Program-made: the position numbers and the translations under genes
The notes under the pieces: generated by a model
The model's database searches: none
The model's input: the letters and a program-made list of their open reading frames with translations, nothing else
What the model was told of the DNA's origin: nothing
Shown here: piece after piece, positions 1 to 6,212 of the stretch
How the letters are laid out: every line of letters begins with the position of its first letter
Position numbering within the stretch: position 1 is the first letter of the stretch
DNA from: CAZAKZ01 sp964485695
GTDB taxonomy: Bacteria > Planctomycetota > JAFGQW01
Length of the DNA stretch: 7,536 nucleotides
Assembly (NCBI GenBank): GCA_964485695.1
Contig: CAZAKZ010000214.1
Coordinates: forward strand, 1 to 7,536
Direction of reading: 5' to 3'

Positions 1-66
1 TATAGTCGTGCCAAGTCTACTCAAAGTTTTCGAATTTCTCTAAATTGAGGCAGTTTTTTTTTTACA

Positions 67-95
67 TTTCCTAAGTAAGAGGCAACGTGTAGAAT
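67..95 (+). promoter_or_regulatory. Possible sigma70-like promoter ahead of spoVG
   Basis: A -10-like TAGAAT (90-95) lies 17 bp after a poor -35-like TTTCCT (67-72), in the AT-rich leader that precedes the GC-rich genes. A better -35 match, TTTACA at 61-66, is too far away (23 bp). If real, transcription would start near 102 and leave a leader of about 130 nt before spoVG, containing the hairpin at 164-184. The -10 hexamer is identical to the one proposed ahead of the HEAT gene at 1835-1840. Promoter consensus in this lineage is uncertain, so this is weak. Confidence 0.25.
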
Positions 96-163
96 TTCGC
101 ACGCACTGCCGGAGCGGCGATTCGTGGGCGGTGCCGAGGGGTCACCCGCGACCGGATCGCATG

Positions 164-186
164 AACGGGAAAAGACTTCCCGTTTT
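164..186 (+). promoter_or_regulatory. Hairpin in spoVG leader (attenuator or terminator-like)
   Basis: A perfect 8-bp inverted repeat, AACGGGAA (164-171) and TTCCCGTT (177-184), encloses a 5-nt loop and runs into a short T stretch (183-186). It ends about 45 bases before the spoVG start codon. The form is that of a weak intrinsic terminator. It could end an upstream transcript or attenuate spoVG. The U tract is short and partly inside the stem, so termination would be inefficient. Confidence 0.4.
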
Positions 187-230
187 GGATCCATTCTCGG
201 ACGTGACTCAGGCCAGGGAGGGATTCAGTC

Positions 231-653
231 ATGCGGGTTACGGATGTCCAGATCAGGCTTGCCGAGGATCCCCGGAGCAAGCTCAAGGCCTTTTGCCGGG
301 TGACCTTCGACGACAGCATCGTGGTGCACGACATCAAGATCATCGACAGCGCCTCGGGGATCTTCATTGCCATGCCCAGCCGCCGCCTCATGGACCGGTG
401 CCCGGAATGCGGCGCCAAGAACCACCTGGGCGCCCATTTCTGCAACGAATGCGGGACCGAGCTGCCCGACCTGGACCGGAGGGAACGGAATACCTCCCGC
501 CTCCATTCCGACGTGGTCCACCCCATCAACACCTCCAGCCGGGAGGCCCTCGAGAAGACCATCCTGGCCGAGTTCGAGGCGGTCCTGAGCCGATCCCGGG
601 AGCGCCGGCCCGACGGTCCCTTCGACGCCGGCGAGGTCGAGGAGGGCGGCTAG
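231..653 (+). CDS. spoVG: SpoVG family nucleic-acid-binding protein with inserted zinc ribbon
   Basis: A 140-residue protein. The two halves of SpoVG are clear: residues 1-51 hold the beta-sheet core (starting MRVTDV, with VVHDIKIID at 31-39 and AMPSRR at 47-52), and residues 96-118 hold VHPINTSSR and the following helix. In ordinary SpoVG (about 85-100 residues) these halves are about ten residues apart. Here about 44 residues separate them and include a zinc ribbon with Cys57-x2-Cys60 and Cys71-x2-Cys74. SpoVG proteins bind DNA and RNA and act as cytoplasmic regulators; in Bacillus one affects septation and sporulation. The zinc ribbon should add a metal-stabilised nucleic-acid or protein contact (inference). 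The tail after 120 is charged and probably disordered. The start is set by a strong ribosome binding site, AGGGAGGGA at 215-223, seven bases before ATG. The family call is firm; the target is unknown. Confidence 0.93.
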   Translation: MRVTDVQIRLAEDPRSKLKAFCRVTFDDSIVVHDIKIIDSASGIFIAMPSRRLMDRCPECGAKNHLGAHFCNECGTELPDLDRRERNTSRLHSDVVHPINTSSREALEKTILAEFEAVLSRSRERRPDGPFDAGEVEEGG

Positions 654-684
654 CCGCCGGACGTCTTGCCGGCTGTGTTGTTTT
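645..684 (+). terminator. Palindrome over the spoVG stop plus terminator-like hairpin
   Basis: A perfect 14-bp palindrome (645-658, GGCGGCTAGCCGCC) contains the spoVG stop codon TAG at 651-653. It overlaps a second hairpin: GCCGG (656-660), an 8-nt loop, then CCGGC (669-673), followed directly by a T-rich stretch ending in TTTT at 681-684. The second hairpin resembles an intrinsic terminator. The two stems share bases 656-658 and cannot both form fully. Readthrough into the next gene, 68 bp from the spoVG stop, remains possible. Confidence 0.42.
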
Positions 685-721
685 CTCATACCCTGATCTC
701 CGTCCCGAAGAGGGGAGTCCC

Positions 722-1609
722 ATGGCAAAGAAATCCTCCCGTGACCGGCTGCGTCTGGCCGTTCTCGGCACGGGTCGACTGGGTTCCGCGCTGGCCGAGG
801 CCCTGCACCGGGCCGGGTGGCCCGTGGCCGCGGTGTGGAACCGGAGCCCACAGCCTGCCCGGCGCCTGCGCAGCCGGCTGGGCGTGGGCCGCGCCTACCG
901 GGAGGCGGGCCGGGCCGCGGCCGCGGCCCAGGCCGTGTTCCTCACCGTGGCGGACGACGCGGTCCTCCCCCTGGCCGAGGTCCTGGCCGCGGGCAACGCA
1001 AGCAAGATGGAGGGTAAGATCGTGTTCCACACCTCGGGTGTGCACACGGCCGAGGTCCTCTCCCCCCTGGACCGGGTCGGAGCCCGGACCGGGGCGCTCC
1101 ATCCACTCCAGACCTTTGCCGATCCGACCTCGAGCCTGAAGCGGTTCCCGGGCACCCGGTGGGCCGCGGACGGTCACGCCGGAGCCCTGGCCCTGGCCCG
1201 CCAGGTGGTCGGGTCCCTCGAGGGGCGCCTCCTGGAAGTGCCGGCCGAGGGACGGGTGCTGTATCACGCGGCCGCGGTGACGGCGTCCAACTACCTGGTG
1301 GCCCTGGCCGAGGTGGCGTGCCGCCTCATGACGGCCTCGGGGGTGCCGGAGACCGAAGCACTCGGGGCCCTGATGCCCCTCATGGAGGGAACCCTCTCGA
1401 ATCTCCGGGGCCGGGAGCCGGCTCGTGCATTGACCGGACCCGTGGCCCGGGGGGACGCAGCCACGGTGGCCCGTCACCTGAAAGCCATGGAGCCCGGGGT
1501 GGCCCGGCTCTACCGCGCCCTGGGGCGGCAATGTGTGGTGCTTGCGGAGCAAAACGGCCTCGACCCCCGGCGGGTGCGGGCCCTGCGCAAGGCATTATCT
1601 GATCACTAG
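722..1609 (+). CDS. Rossmann-fold / DUF2520 predicted oxidoreductase
   Basis: A 295-residue protein matching the two-domain family sometimes labelled predicted oxidoreductase with DUF2520 (COG5495-like). The N-terminal NAD(P)-binding Rossmann domain has GTGRLG at 16-21 after a hydrophobic strand (LAVL), and a second strand ends at WNRS (39-42), as in NADP-type dehydrogenases. A further strand, VFLTVADDAV (72-81), follows, then HTSG at 103-106. The C-terminal helical DUF2520 part shows HPLQTF (127-132), YHAAAVTASNY (181-191) and LTGPVARGD (237-245), the most recognisable family motifs. Substrate and reaction are not known; the fold resembles ketopantoate reductase-like and F420:NADP oxidoreductase-like proteins. 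It is probably cytoplasmic, with no signal peptide. An in-frame opening further upstream is rejected because this ATG has AGGGGAG at 711-717 and begins just before the first beta strand. It lies 68 bp after spoVG and may be partly co-transcribed with it. Confidence 0.9.
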   Translation: MAKKSSRDRLRLAVLGTGRLGSALAEALHRAGWPVAAVWNRSPQPARRLRSRLGVGRAYREAGRAAAAAQAVFLTVADDAVLPLAEVLAAGNASKMEGKIVFHTSGVHTAEVLSPLDRVGARTGALHPLQTFADPTSSLKRFPGTRWAADGHAGALALARQVVGSLEGRLLEVPAEGRVLYHAAAVTASNYLVALAEVACRLMTASGVPETEALGALMPLMEGTLSNLRGREPARALTGPVARGDAATVARHLKAMEPGVARLYRALGRQCVVLAEQNGLDPRRVRALRKALSDH

Positions 1610-1788
1610 GCGTTTCCAGCTCAACCCTGAGTGGGATGCTTCCGAAATATATATAGGAGGCGTCAGCTTCTCGGCGATGACGCTCACCTCTCTCCTGCCC
1701 GGGGTCTACCCGCTGCACACGGTCGAAGAGAATCCGTACGCGGGGGATGCTTCGTGCAGGTAGAAAACCGGAAGAAAATTCGAAGAAT

Positions 1789-1809
1789 CAGCCTCATTTC
1801 GCGAGGCTG
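1789..1809. terminator. Stem-loop, possible terminator
   Basis: A perfect 7-bp stem, CAGCCTC/GAGGCTG, has a 7-nt loop (1796-1802). On the plus strand it is followed only by TGTTTG, a poor U tract. On the minus strand it is followed by a T-rich run, because bases 1764-1788 are A-rich on the plus strand. It could help stop plus-strand readthrough from the DUF2520 gene 180 bp upstream, or antisense transcription. The structure is certain as a repeat, but the role is not. Confidence 0.3.
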
Positions 1810-1812
1810 TGT

Positions 1813-1848
1813 TTGAAGGTCGTGCTCTTTGCCATAGAATAAAGAGCA
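1813..1848 (+). promoter_or_regulatory. Candidate promoter with inverted-repeat operator for the HEAT gene
   Basis: TTGAAG (1813-1818) and TAGAAT (1835-1840), 16 bp apart, match the sigma70 consensus at 4/6 and 5/6 positions. The -10 box sits within the 10-bp centre of a perfect 8-bp inverted repeat, TGCTCTTT (1823-1830) and AAAGAGCA (1841-1848). Arm centres are 18 bp apart, suitable for a dimeric repressor that would cover the -10 region. The predicted start near 1847 gives a leader of about 124 nt. The promoter is inferred; the repeat is seen directly. Confidence 0.38.
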
Positions 1849-1862
1849 GGTGGTTGGCTGGA

Positions 1863-1878
1863 GCCGGAGCAATCCGGT
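1863..1878 (+). other. GNRA-type tetraloop hairpin in the HEAT gene leader
   Basis: CCGGA-GCAA-TCCGG forms five perfect pairs plus an outer G-U pair (1863/1878) closed by a GCAA loop, which fits the GNRA class common in folded RNA. It lies inside the predicted leader of the downstream gene, about 92 bases before its ATG. It suggests a structured leader, but one short hairpin is not enough to call a riboswitch. Confidence 0.35.
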
Positions 1879-1970
1879 CATGCAGTGTTTACACGTCTTC
1901 CGTATCTCGGTCTGAGGCCGCCCTCCGGGATTTTCCGGGAATGACTTGAAGCATGTAGGGAGCGATATCC

Positions 1971-4445
1971 ATGGGTTTGCTGCGCACGGTCTGGTTTCTG
2001 GCCTGTGCGTGGCTCGCATGCCTTATCTGGCCCGCTCTGCTCCCGGCCGGTTTCCAGGACCCGCCTTCCTCCCCTGAAAAGTCGGATAAGCCAGTAAAGT
2101 CTGACCTGTCTGTTCTCGAAACCCGGATCCTCAAGGCCAAGGACTTCACCGACGCCTATCCCCTGGCCCTGGAAATCATCATCCACCCGGACCGGGTCCA
2201 GGCCGGCAAGAGGGTGCTGGCGCTGCTCCGGACCCGGAAGGAGCTGCCGGCTCTGTCCCTGCTCAAGGCCATGGAAACCCGGGAGGTGGCCTGGCTGGAT
2301 ACGGTGCCGGGGGTGTTGACCCTGCTCGGGAACGGCTCTCCAAAGCTGGTCGAGGCCTCAGAGGTGCTGGTGCAGAAGGTCTGGATGAAGCCCGGATTCG
2401 CCGCGGGTCAGGCGTGTCTGGCCCAGGTCGCCGTCCACCTGCGCAAGACCGAGAAGCGGAGCCACCTGGAGCTCCGGGGCGCCGTCTACCTGGCCGGCAT
2501 GCTGAAAAGGGTGGAGAACATCCGTCCGCTCATCGCCCTCCTGGAACGCAAGCAGGACCTGGACCGGGGGACGCGCATGGGCATTGCGGCCGCCCTGGAG
2601 GCCATCACCCTGGACCCTCGCTTCGGCATGGATGCCGCGAGATGGAAGGCGTGGGCCAAAGCGAACCTGAAGCCGGGCATGACGCGGGAGCAGCTCCTCG
2701 AGGCCAACTGGGCGGCCGTCCACCGTGAGAACACGGAGTTCCTCAAGGCGCAGCTGAAGACCAGCATCACGGCCCTGGGCGAGAGCGAGCTCAAGGTCCT
2801 GGAGCGGTTTCTGCACACGCCCTACCCGGGCGTGTTCGTGGCCGCGGCCCAGCACGTGAGCGAGCTCTACATGGCGGTCACCGACATGGGGGAACGAAAG
2901 AAGGTCCAGGCCCGGGTGCTGCCCTTGCTCGTCGAAACCCTGAATCACCACCACGAGGACGTGGTGACGGCGGCCCTGGAGGCGGTGGCCAAGCTTTCCA
3001 AGCCCGCGCTGGACAGGGGAGAGCTGAGCCGGAACCTGCGCCGGGCAGTTCTGGACCTCCTCGAGTCCAGCGCCTATGACCTGCAGCTCCAGGGCATCCA
3101 GGTTCTGGGCGGCTACGTGGATCCCGAGGCCGGGGACGAGGCCGAGCGGCTCCAGAAGCTGCTCGAAACCTCGGTGCGCCGGCCGTCGGAGTTCCGGGTG
3201 GCCCTGGTGAACACCCTGGGCGCGTATGGCCAGGAGGCGTCGGTGGACCTGTTCCGGTGCCTGACCGAGAGCGATCCCGACGAGGCGGTGCGCATGGCCG
3301 CGGCCACCATGTTCCTGAAGATCAAGCCCGCGGCGGCCATCGAGACCCTGTCCCTGATCCTGGAGAGCAAGGCGGGCGCCACGGCCACCCTGCGCCGGCG
3401 CTTCGTGGGGGAACTGGGCAACGCCATCCGCAAGCATCCGGCTGTGATCGAGCCCCTGGTGAACTGCCTGGAGAAGGACGGGGATCCGGAAGTCCTCGTC
3501 ATCTGCGCCGACAACCTGGGTTACGCTCAGGGCACGGACCCGGTGAAGCAGGCGGGCGAGGCGCTCCGATCCCGTCTCAAGGTAGGCGTCGCCGAGCCAA
3601 AGCTGGCGGCCTGCCTGGTAACTTCCCTGGGGCGGCTCGGCTACAGGGAGGCCCGGGATGATCTGATCCCTCTCCTGGAACACGGGGATCCCGGGGTGAA
3701 GGAGAAAACCCGGGAGGCCCTGCTCCACATGGCCGTACTGGACGTGAAGCGGACCCGTGCCTTCCTCACCCATCTCCTGGATCGGAACCTGGCGGAGCTG
3801 GTGGTGGCGGCCTACTATCGCCTCACCCAGAACCAGGAGAAGGCCAAGCAGTGGAACGAGCTGGACAAGGATGTCCGCCACAGCATCAGGGTGCTCCACA
3901 TCCGCGCCCTCCTGCGCACCGAGGGCAAGAAAAACCACCAGGCGGCCCTCACCGAGGTGCGGGATCTGCGCAAGGTCAATTCTCGCAGCGCCGAGCTCAT
4001 GGTTCTCGAGGCCCGCACCCTCGGCCTGCTGGGCACTCCGCGGGCCAAGGAGGCTCTGGCCTTCCAGAAGGCGAACCGCCTCGAGACCGAGAACACGGCC
4101 TGGCTCCAGGAGTGGAGGATCCTCGCGGCATGGACGCACATGCGTTTGGGCATGAGTTCAGCGGTGCCCAAGTTCAAGGCGATCTACAAAAACGGGGAGA
4201 TGGATCCCCAGGATCCCCTGGCGTGGTCGTATCTGGTGGGCCTATCCCTGGCGCTCCTGAACCAGGATCCCGAGGGGAACCGGGCCAAGATCGAGGCCCA
4301 TCTCGCCAGGATTCCGGGGGAGGCGTTCAAGAAGAAGGCACCGGCGTGGCTCAAGGTGCAACTGGACAGCATCCGTAGCGTGCTCAAGGCCCCGCCGGTC
4401 AAGAAGAAGCCCGAGACACCGAAGAAAACCGAAAAGCCCGTCTGA
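1971..4445 (+). CDS. Secreted HEAT-repeat protein with TPR-like C-terminal region
   Basis: An 824-residue protein. Residues 1-26 form an export signal (Arg5, a long hydrophobic stretch, cleavage probably near LLPAG), so it acts beyond the inner membrane. The rest is almost wholly alpha-helical. HEAT-like helix pairs are clearest around 331-347 (TAALEAVAKL), 407-453 (RVALVNTLGAYG, then DEAVRMAAATMFLKI), 504-537 and 541-592 (LVTSLGRLGYREARDDLIPLLEHGDPGVK split across that span). An earlier unit ends in DPRFGMDAARWKAWAKAN near 215-230, a Trp-containing cap also seen in the convergent vWA protein. From about 620 to 800 the helices look TPR-like (for example LMVLEARTLGLLG). The tail, 806-824, is rich in Lys and Pro and probably disordered. 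No enzyme motif is visible, so a scaffold role is inferred. ATG 1971 has AGGGAG at 1957-1962, eight bases upstream. Its stop codon directly abuts that of the next gene. Confidence 0.9.
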   Translation: MGLLRTVWFLACAWLACLIWPALLPAGFQDPPSSPEKSDKPVKSDLSVLETRILKAKDFTDAYPLALEIIIHPDRVQAGKRVLALLRTRKELPALSLLKAMETREVAWLDTVPGVLTLLGNGSPKLVEASEVLVQKVWMKPGFAAGQACLAQVAVHLRKTEKRSHLELRGAVYLAGMLKRVENIRPLIALLERKQDLDRGTRMGIAAALEAITLDPRFGMDAARWKAWAKANLKPGMTREQLLEANWAAVHRENTEFLKAQLKTSITALGESELKVLERFLHTPYPGVFVAAAQHVSELYMAVTDMGERKKVQARVLPLLVETLNHHHEDVVTAALEAVAKLSKPALDRGELSRNLRRAVLDLLESSAYDLQLQGIQVLGGYVDPEAGDEAERLQKLLETSVRRPSEFRVALVNTLGAYGQEASVDLFRCLTESDPDEAVRMAAATMFLKIKPAAAIETLSLILESKAGATATLRRRFVGELGNAIRKHPAVIEPLVNCLEKDGDPEVLVICADNLGYAQGTDPVKQAGEALRSRLKVGVAEPKLAACLVTSLGRLGYREARDDLIPLLEHGDPGVKEKTREALLHMAVLDVKRTRAFLTHLLDRNLAELVVAAYYRLTQNQEKAKQWNELDKDVRHSIRVLHIRALLRTEGKKNHQAALTEVRDLRKVNSRSAELMVLEARTLGLLGTPRAKEALAFQKANRLETENTAWLQEWRILAAWTHMRLGMSSAVPKFKAIYKNGEMDPQDPLAWSYLVGLSLALLNQDPEGNRAKIEAHLARIPGEAFKKKAPAWLKVQLDSIRSVLKAPPVKKKPETPKKTEKPV

Positions 4446-4448
4446 TCA
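4443..4448. other. Abutting convergent stop codons (TGATCA)
   Basis: The plus-strand TGA (4443-4445) and the minus-strand TGA (4448-4446) sit side by side, forming the palindrome TGATCA with no base between the genes. No intrinsic terminator can fit between them, so each transcript must end inside the opposite gene and the mRNA 3' ends must overlap. Confidence 0.9.
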
Positions 4449-6089
4449 ACGGCCCCCCCGGCCGGCGCCCTGACCTCCGAAGTGCACGAACTGGCCCCCG
4501 GTGTTCTTGGCCAGGGTGTTCATGAACGTGGCATCGGCGTCCCCGCCCAGAGCGATGGTGTGGATCTCGACCTTCCTGAACTTGTTCAGACGCGCCACTT
4601 CCCGGAGCATCTCCTCGGCGGACGTGATGCGCCCCCGGTTGGAGCGGCCGTCGCTCAGGAGGTAGAAGGTATCGGCAGCCACGGGGTAGTGGGGATCGAA
4701 GGTGCCCCGGCCGGCCAGGCGGAAGGCCCGTTCCAGGGCGTCGAAGATGTTGGTGTTCCCGGCGGCAACGATGGCATCGGCCCAGGCTGCGGCCCTCTTC
4801 TTGTTGGCCAGGGTGGCCTTGATCTGGCCCTTCTTCCAGACGTCGATGTCGTGGTTGTAGAACACGATGTTGAAGGTGGCGTCCTCGGGCAACGCCGTGA
4901 TGGAGCGCTTGAGCTCGCTGATGGCCTGGTCGATCTTGCGTTCGCCCTTGGGGCCGGGGACCACCGGGCGTCCGGTCTGCTGCGGTCCCTTGGCTCCCAG
5001 CTTCAGGTTCATGCTGTTGGAGATGTCCAGGATGTAGACGAGGCGCTTGGACCGGGTGCGGATGCCATAAAAAGTGGTGCCCTGTGTTCTGTCCTTCCAG
5101 GCCTTGTCGTCCCCGGTCGCCCGCTTCCCGGGCCGCCTGCCCCTTTCCCGGGAGGCGTTCCGGGCGGCCACGGGCGGGCCAACAAACGTGTCCCGGTTCT
5201 TCACCCACCAGTTCTTCCAGAGGACCTTGTTTTCGTGATATTTCTGGCCCGTGAGCCGGGTCAGGGCCGCGGCCACGTCCTGGACGAGCCGCCCCTCGAC
5301 CTTTTCCATGGCCACGACCAGCGCTTCCACGGCATCGCGGCCGCCCACCTTGCCCAGCGCGTCCACGGCCGCGGCCCGCACCTGCCAGAAGGGATCGTCC
5401 AGGGCCGGGGCCAGGGCCCGGGCCGAGGACGCATCCCCCTGCCGGCCCAGGGCTTCGATGGCGGTGATGCGCACCTCGGGCTCCTTGTCCGTCACCATGG
5501 GCTCCAGGATCTCCCGGGTGGAGGCGTCCACGAGGTGCCCGAGGGTCTCCACTCCGGCCGCCCGGTCCCTGGCCTTCCGGAGGCTTCGGATCTTCCGGTT
5601 GAGGGGTTCCAGGGCAAGGCGCTTCCCGCCCGGATCGAGGCCTTTGAAGATCCTGCCCATGCCCTTGCGGAGCGCGTCGATGACCTTCTCGTCCCGGACA
5701 AGATAGGCGGCCACCTTCTCCTGCTCCTTCTGCAGTGCGGCCACCTTGGGCCGGCGCGAGGGCTGGTTCAACCACTCGCGCATGTGGGTCATGTCGTGGA
5801 TCTTCCGGCCCAGGGTTGCGTGGCGCTTCTTGTATTTCGCCCGGCTCCGCAGGGTCCTGTCCAGGGCTTGACCCATCCATTCCAGGGCTTCAGAGTACCC
5901 GGTGCGGGCGAGCGCTTCCACGGCCTCGACCCGCTCGTACCCGTGGGAAGCCTTCAGGCCCTCAAGGAACTTCTGCTGGGCTGCTCGAATACTCCCTGGA
6001 TCAGGGGGCTGGGCCAGGAGCGCAGGAGAGAGGACGCCGACCCCGACCGTGAACAGTACAAGGAGAGCGGCGCGGCACGTCATGAGCAT
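4446..6089 (-). CDS. Secreted HEAT-repeat / von Willebrand factor A domain protein
   Basis: A 547-residue protein. Residues 1-26 are a signal peptide ending ALLA-Q. A first HEAT-like helix pair (52-72) is followed by a highly charged, Lys/Arg-rich helical stretch (80-180) that may form a coiled coil. Two or three HEAT units follow (about 185-280: EVRITAIEALGRQG, QVRAAAVDALGKVGG), closed by WKNWWVKN at 291-298. A basic linker (305-335) leads to a vWA domain (345-540). The domain's metal-ion-dependent adhesion site looks intact: Asp355-x-Ser357-x-Ser359 (DISNS), Thr446 in GNTN, and Asp480 in LSDG. Such domains bind a divalent metal and protein ligands; the partner here is unknown. The end is Gly-rich (538-547). 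GGAAG at 6093-6097 is 3 bases from ATG 6089 but 9 from an in-frame ATG at 6083, so the true start may be the third residue. It is convergent with the HEAT gene and divergent from the lipoprotein gene. Confidence 0.92.
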   Translation of the reverse strand: MLMTCRAALLVLFTVGVGVLSPALLAQPPDPGSIRAAQQKFLEGLKASHGYERVEAVEALARTGYSEALEWMGQALDRTLRSRAKYKKRHATLGRKIHDMTHMREWLNQPSRRPKVAALQKEQEKVAAYLVRDEKVIDALRKGMGRIFKGLDPGGKRLALEPLNRKIRSLRKARDRAAGVETLGHLVDASTREILEPMVTDKEPEVRITAIEALGRQGDASSARALAPALDDPFWQVRAAAVDALGKVGGRDAVEALVVAMEKVEGRLVQDVAAALTRLTGQKYHENKVLWKNWWVKNRDTFVGPPVAARNASRERGRRPGKRATGDDKAWKDRTQGTTFYGIRTRSKRLVYILDISNSMNLKLGAKGPQQTGRPVVPGPKGERKIDQAISELKRSITALPEDATFNIVFYNHDIDVWKKGQIKATLANKKRAAAWADAIVAAGNTNIFDALERAFRLAGRGTFDPHYPVAADTFYLLSDGRSNRGRITSAEEMLREVARLNKFRKVEIHTIALGGDADATFMNTLAKNTGGQFVHFGGQGAGRGGR

Positions 6090-6212
6090 CTACTTCCGGC
6101 GAGGATACCCCCCTCTGCCCGTGGAACGAGATCCAGTGTCCTTGTTTTCGGCCCGAAGTCAAGCTTGAAGGCCGGCGGCCGGTTTGTTGAGATACACCTC
6201 GAGGAGGCGACC
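6090..6212. promoter_or_regulatory. Divergent intergenic region with clustered palindromes
   Basis: This 123-bp stretch must carry the signals for both the vWA gene (leftward) and the lipoprotein gene (rightward). Seen directly are TTCGG-C-CCGAA (6147-6157), the perfect 10-bp palindrome TCAAGCTTGA (6159-6168), and GGCC-GGC-GGCC (6170-6180). TTGAAG at 6165-6170 copies the -35 proposed for the HEAT gene, but no good -10 follows at the right distance. GAGGAGG at 6201-6207 is a strong ribosome binding site for the lipoprotein gene. The palindromes are operator candidates that could control both genes together; exact promoters cannot be placed. Confidence 0.45.

Larger units (their letters stand above)
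1610..1970. other. 361-bp non-coding gap with several hairpins
   Basis: No convincing gene lies here; the small open frames lack a usable ribosome binding site. Direct reading shows these stems: GCGTCA (1660-1665) with TGACGC (1678-1683), extendable by AGG/CCT at 1655-1657 and 1687-1689; CAGCCTC (1789-1795) with GAGGCTG (1803-1809); TGCTCTTT (1823-1830) with AAAGAGCA (1841-1848); and CCGGA (1864-1868) with TCCGG (1873-1877) around a GCAA loop. A 10-base direct repeat, GGGATGCTTC, occurs at 1633-1642 and 1744-1753. TCCGGGA occurs twice, one helical turn apart (1924-1930, 1934-1940). The gap is less GC-rich than the genes around it. It most likely holds the end of the DUF2520 transcript plus the promoter and leader of the HEAT gene. 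Confidence 0.7.

Noticed and set aside
54..63. Run of ten T as an intrinsic terminator
   Set aside because: The only stem before it is a 5-bp A/T pairing (33-37 with 42-46), too weak and seven bases away.
131..721. Upstream in-frame extension of the DUF2520 gene
   Set aside because: It would overlap all of spoVG with a Pro/Arg/Gly-rich translation unlike any domain. ATG 722 has a good ribosome binding site and a normal family N-terminus.
1677..1763. 28-residue open frame in the gap after the DUF2520 gene
   Set aside because: The AGGAGG at 1655-1660 is about 16 bases from its ATG, too far for normal initiation, and lies in a hairpin. The peptide has no recognisable feature.
2358..4139. Long minus-strand open frame opposite the HEAT gene
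   Set aside because: It has the same codon-aligned antisense effect, with no ribosome binding site or recognisable domain. The plus-strand protein has a signal peptide and HEAT repeats.
4482..6212. Very long plus-strand open frame antisense to the vWA gene and running into the lipoprotein gene
   Set aside because: Its codons align exactly with the vWA codons on the other strand, so stops would arise only from TTA, CTA or TCA codons, which are rare in GC-rich genes. The translation is low-complexity Gly/Pro/His/Leu-rich, and the real gene starts at 6213 with a ribosome binding site and lipoprotein signal.
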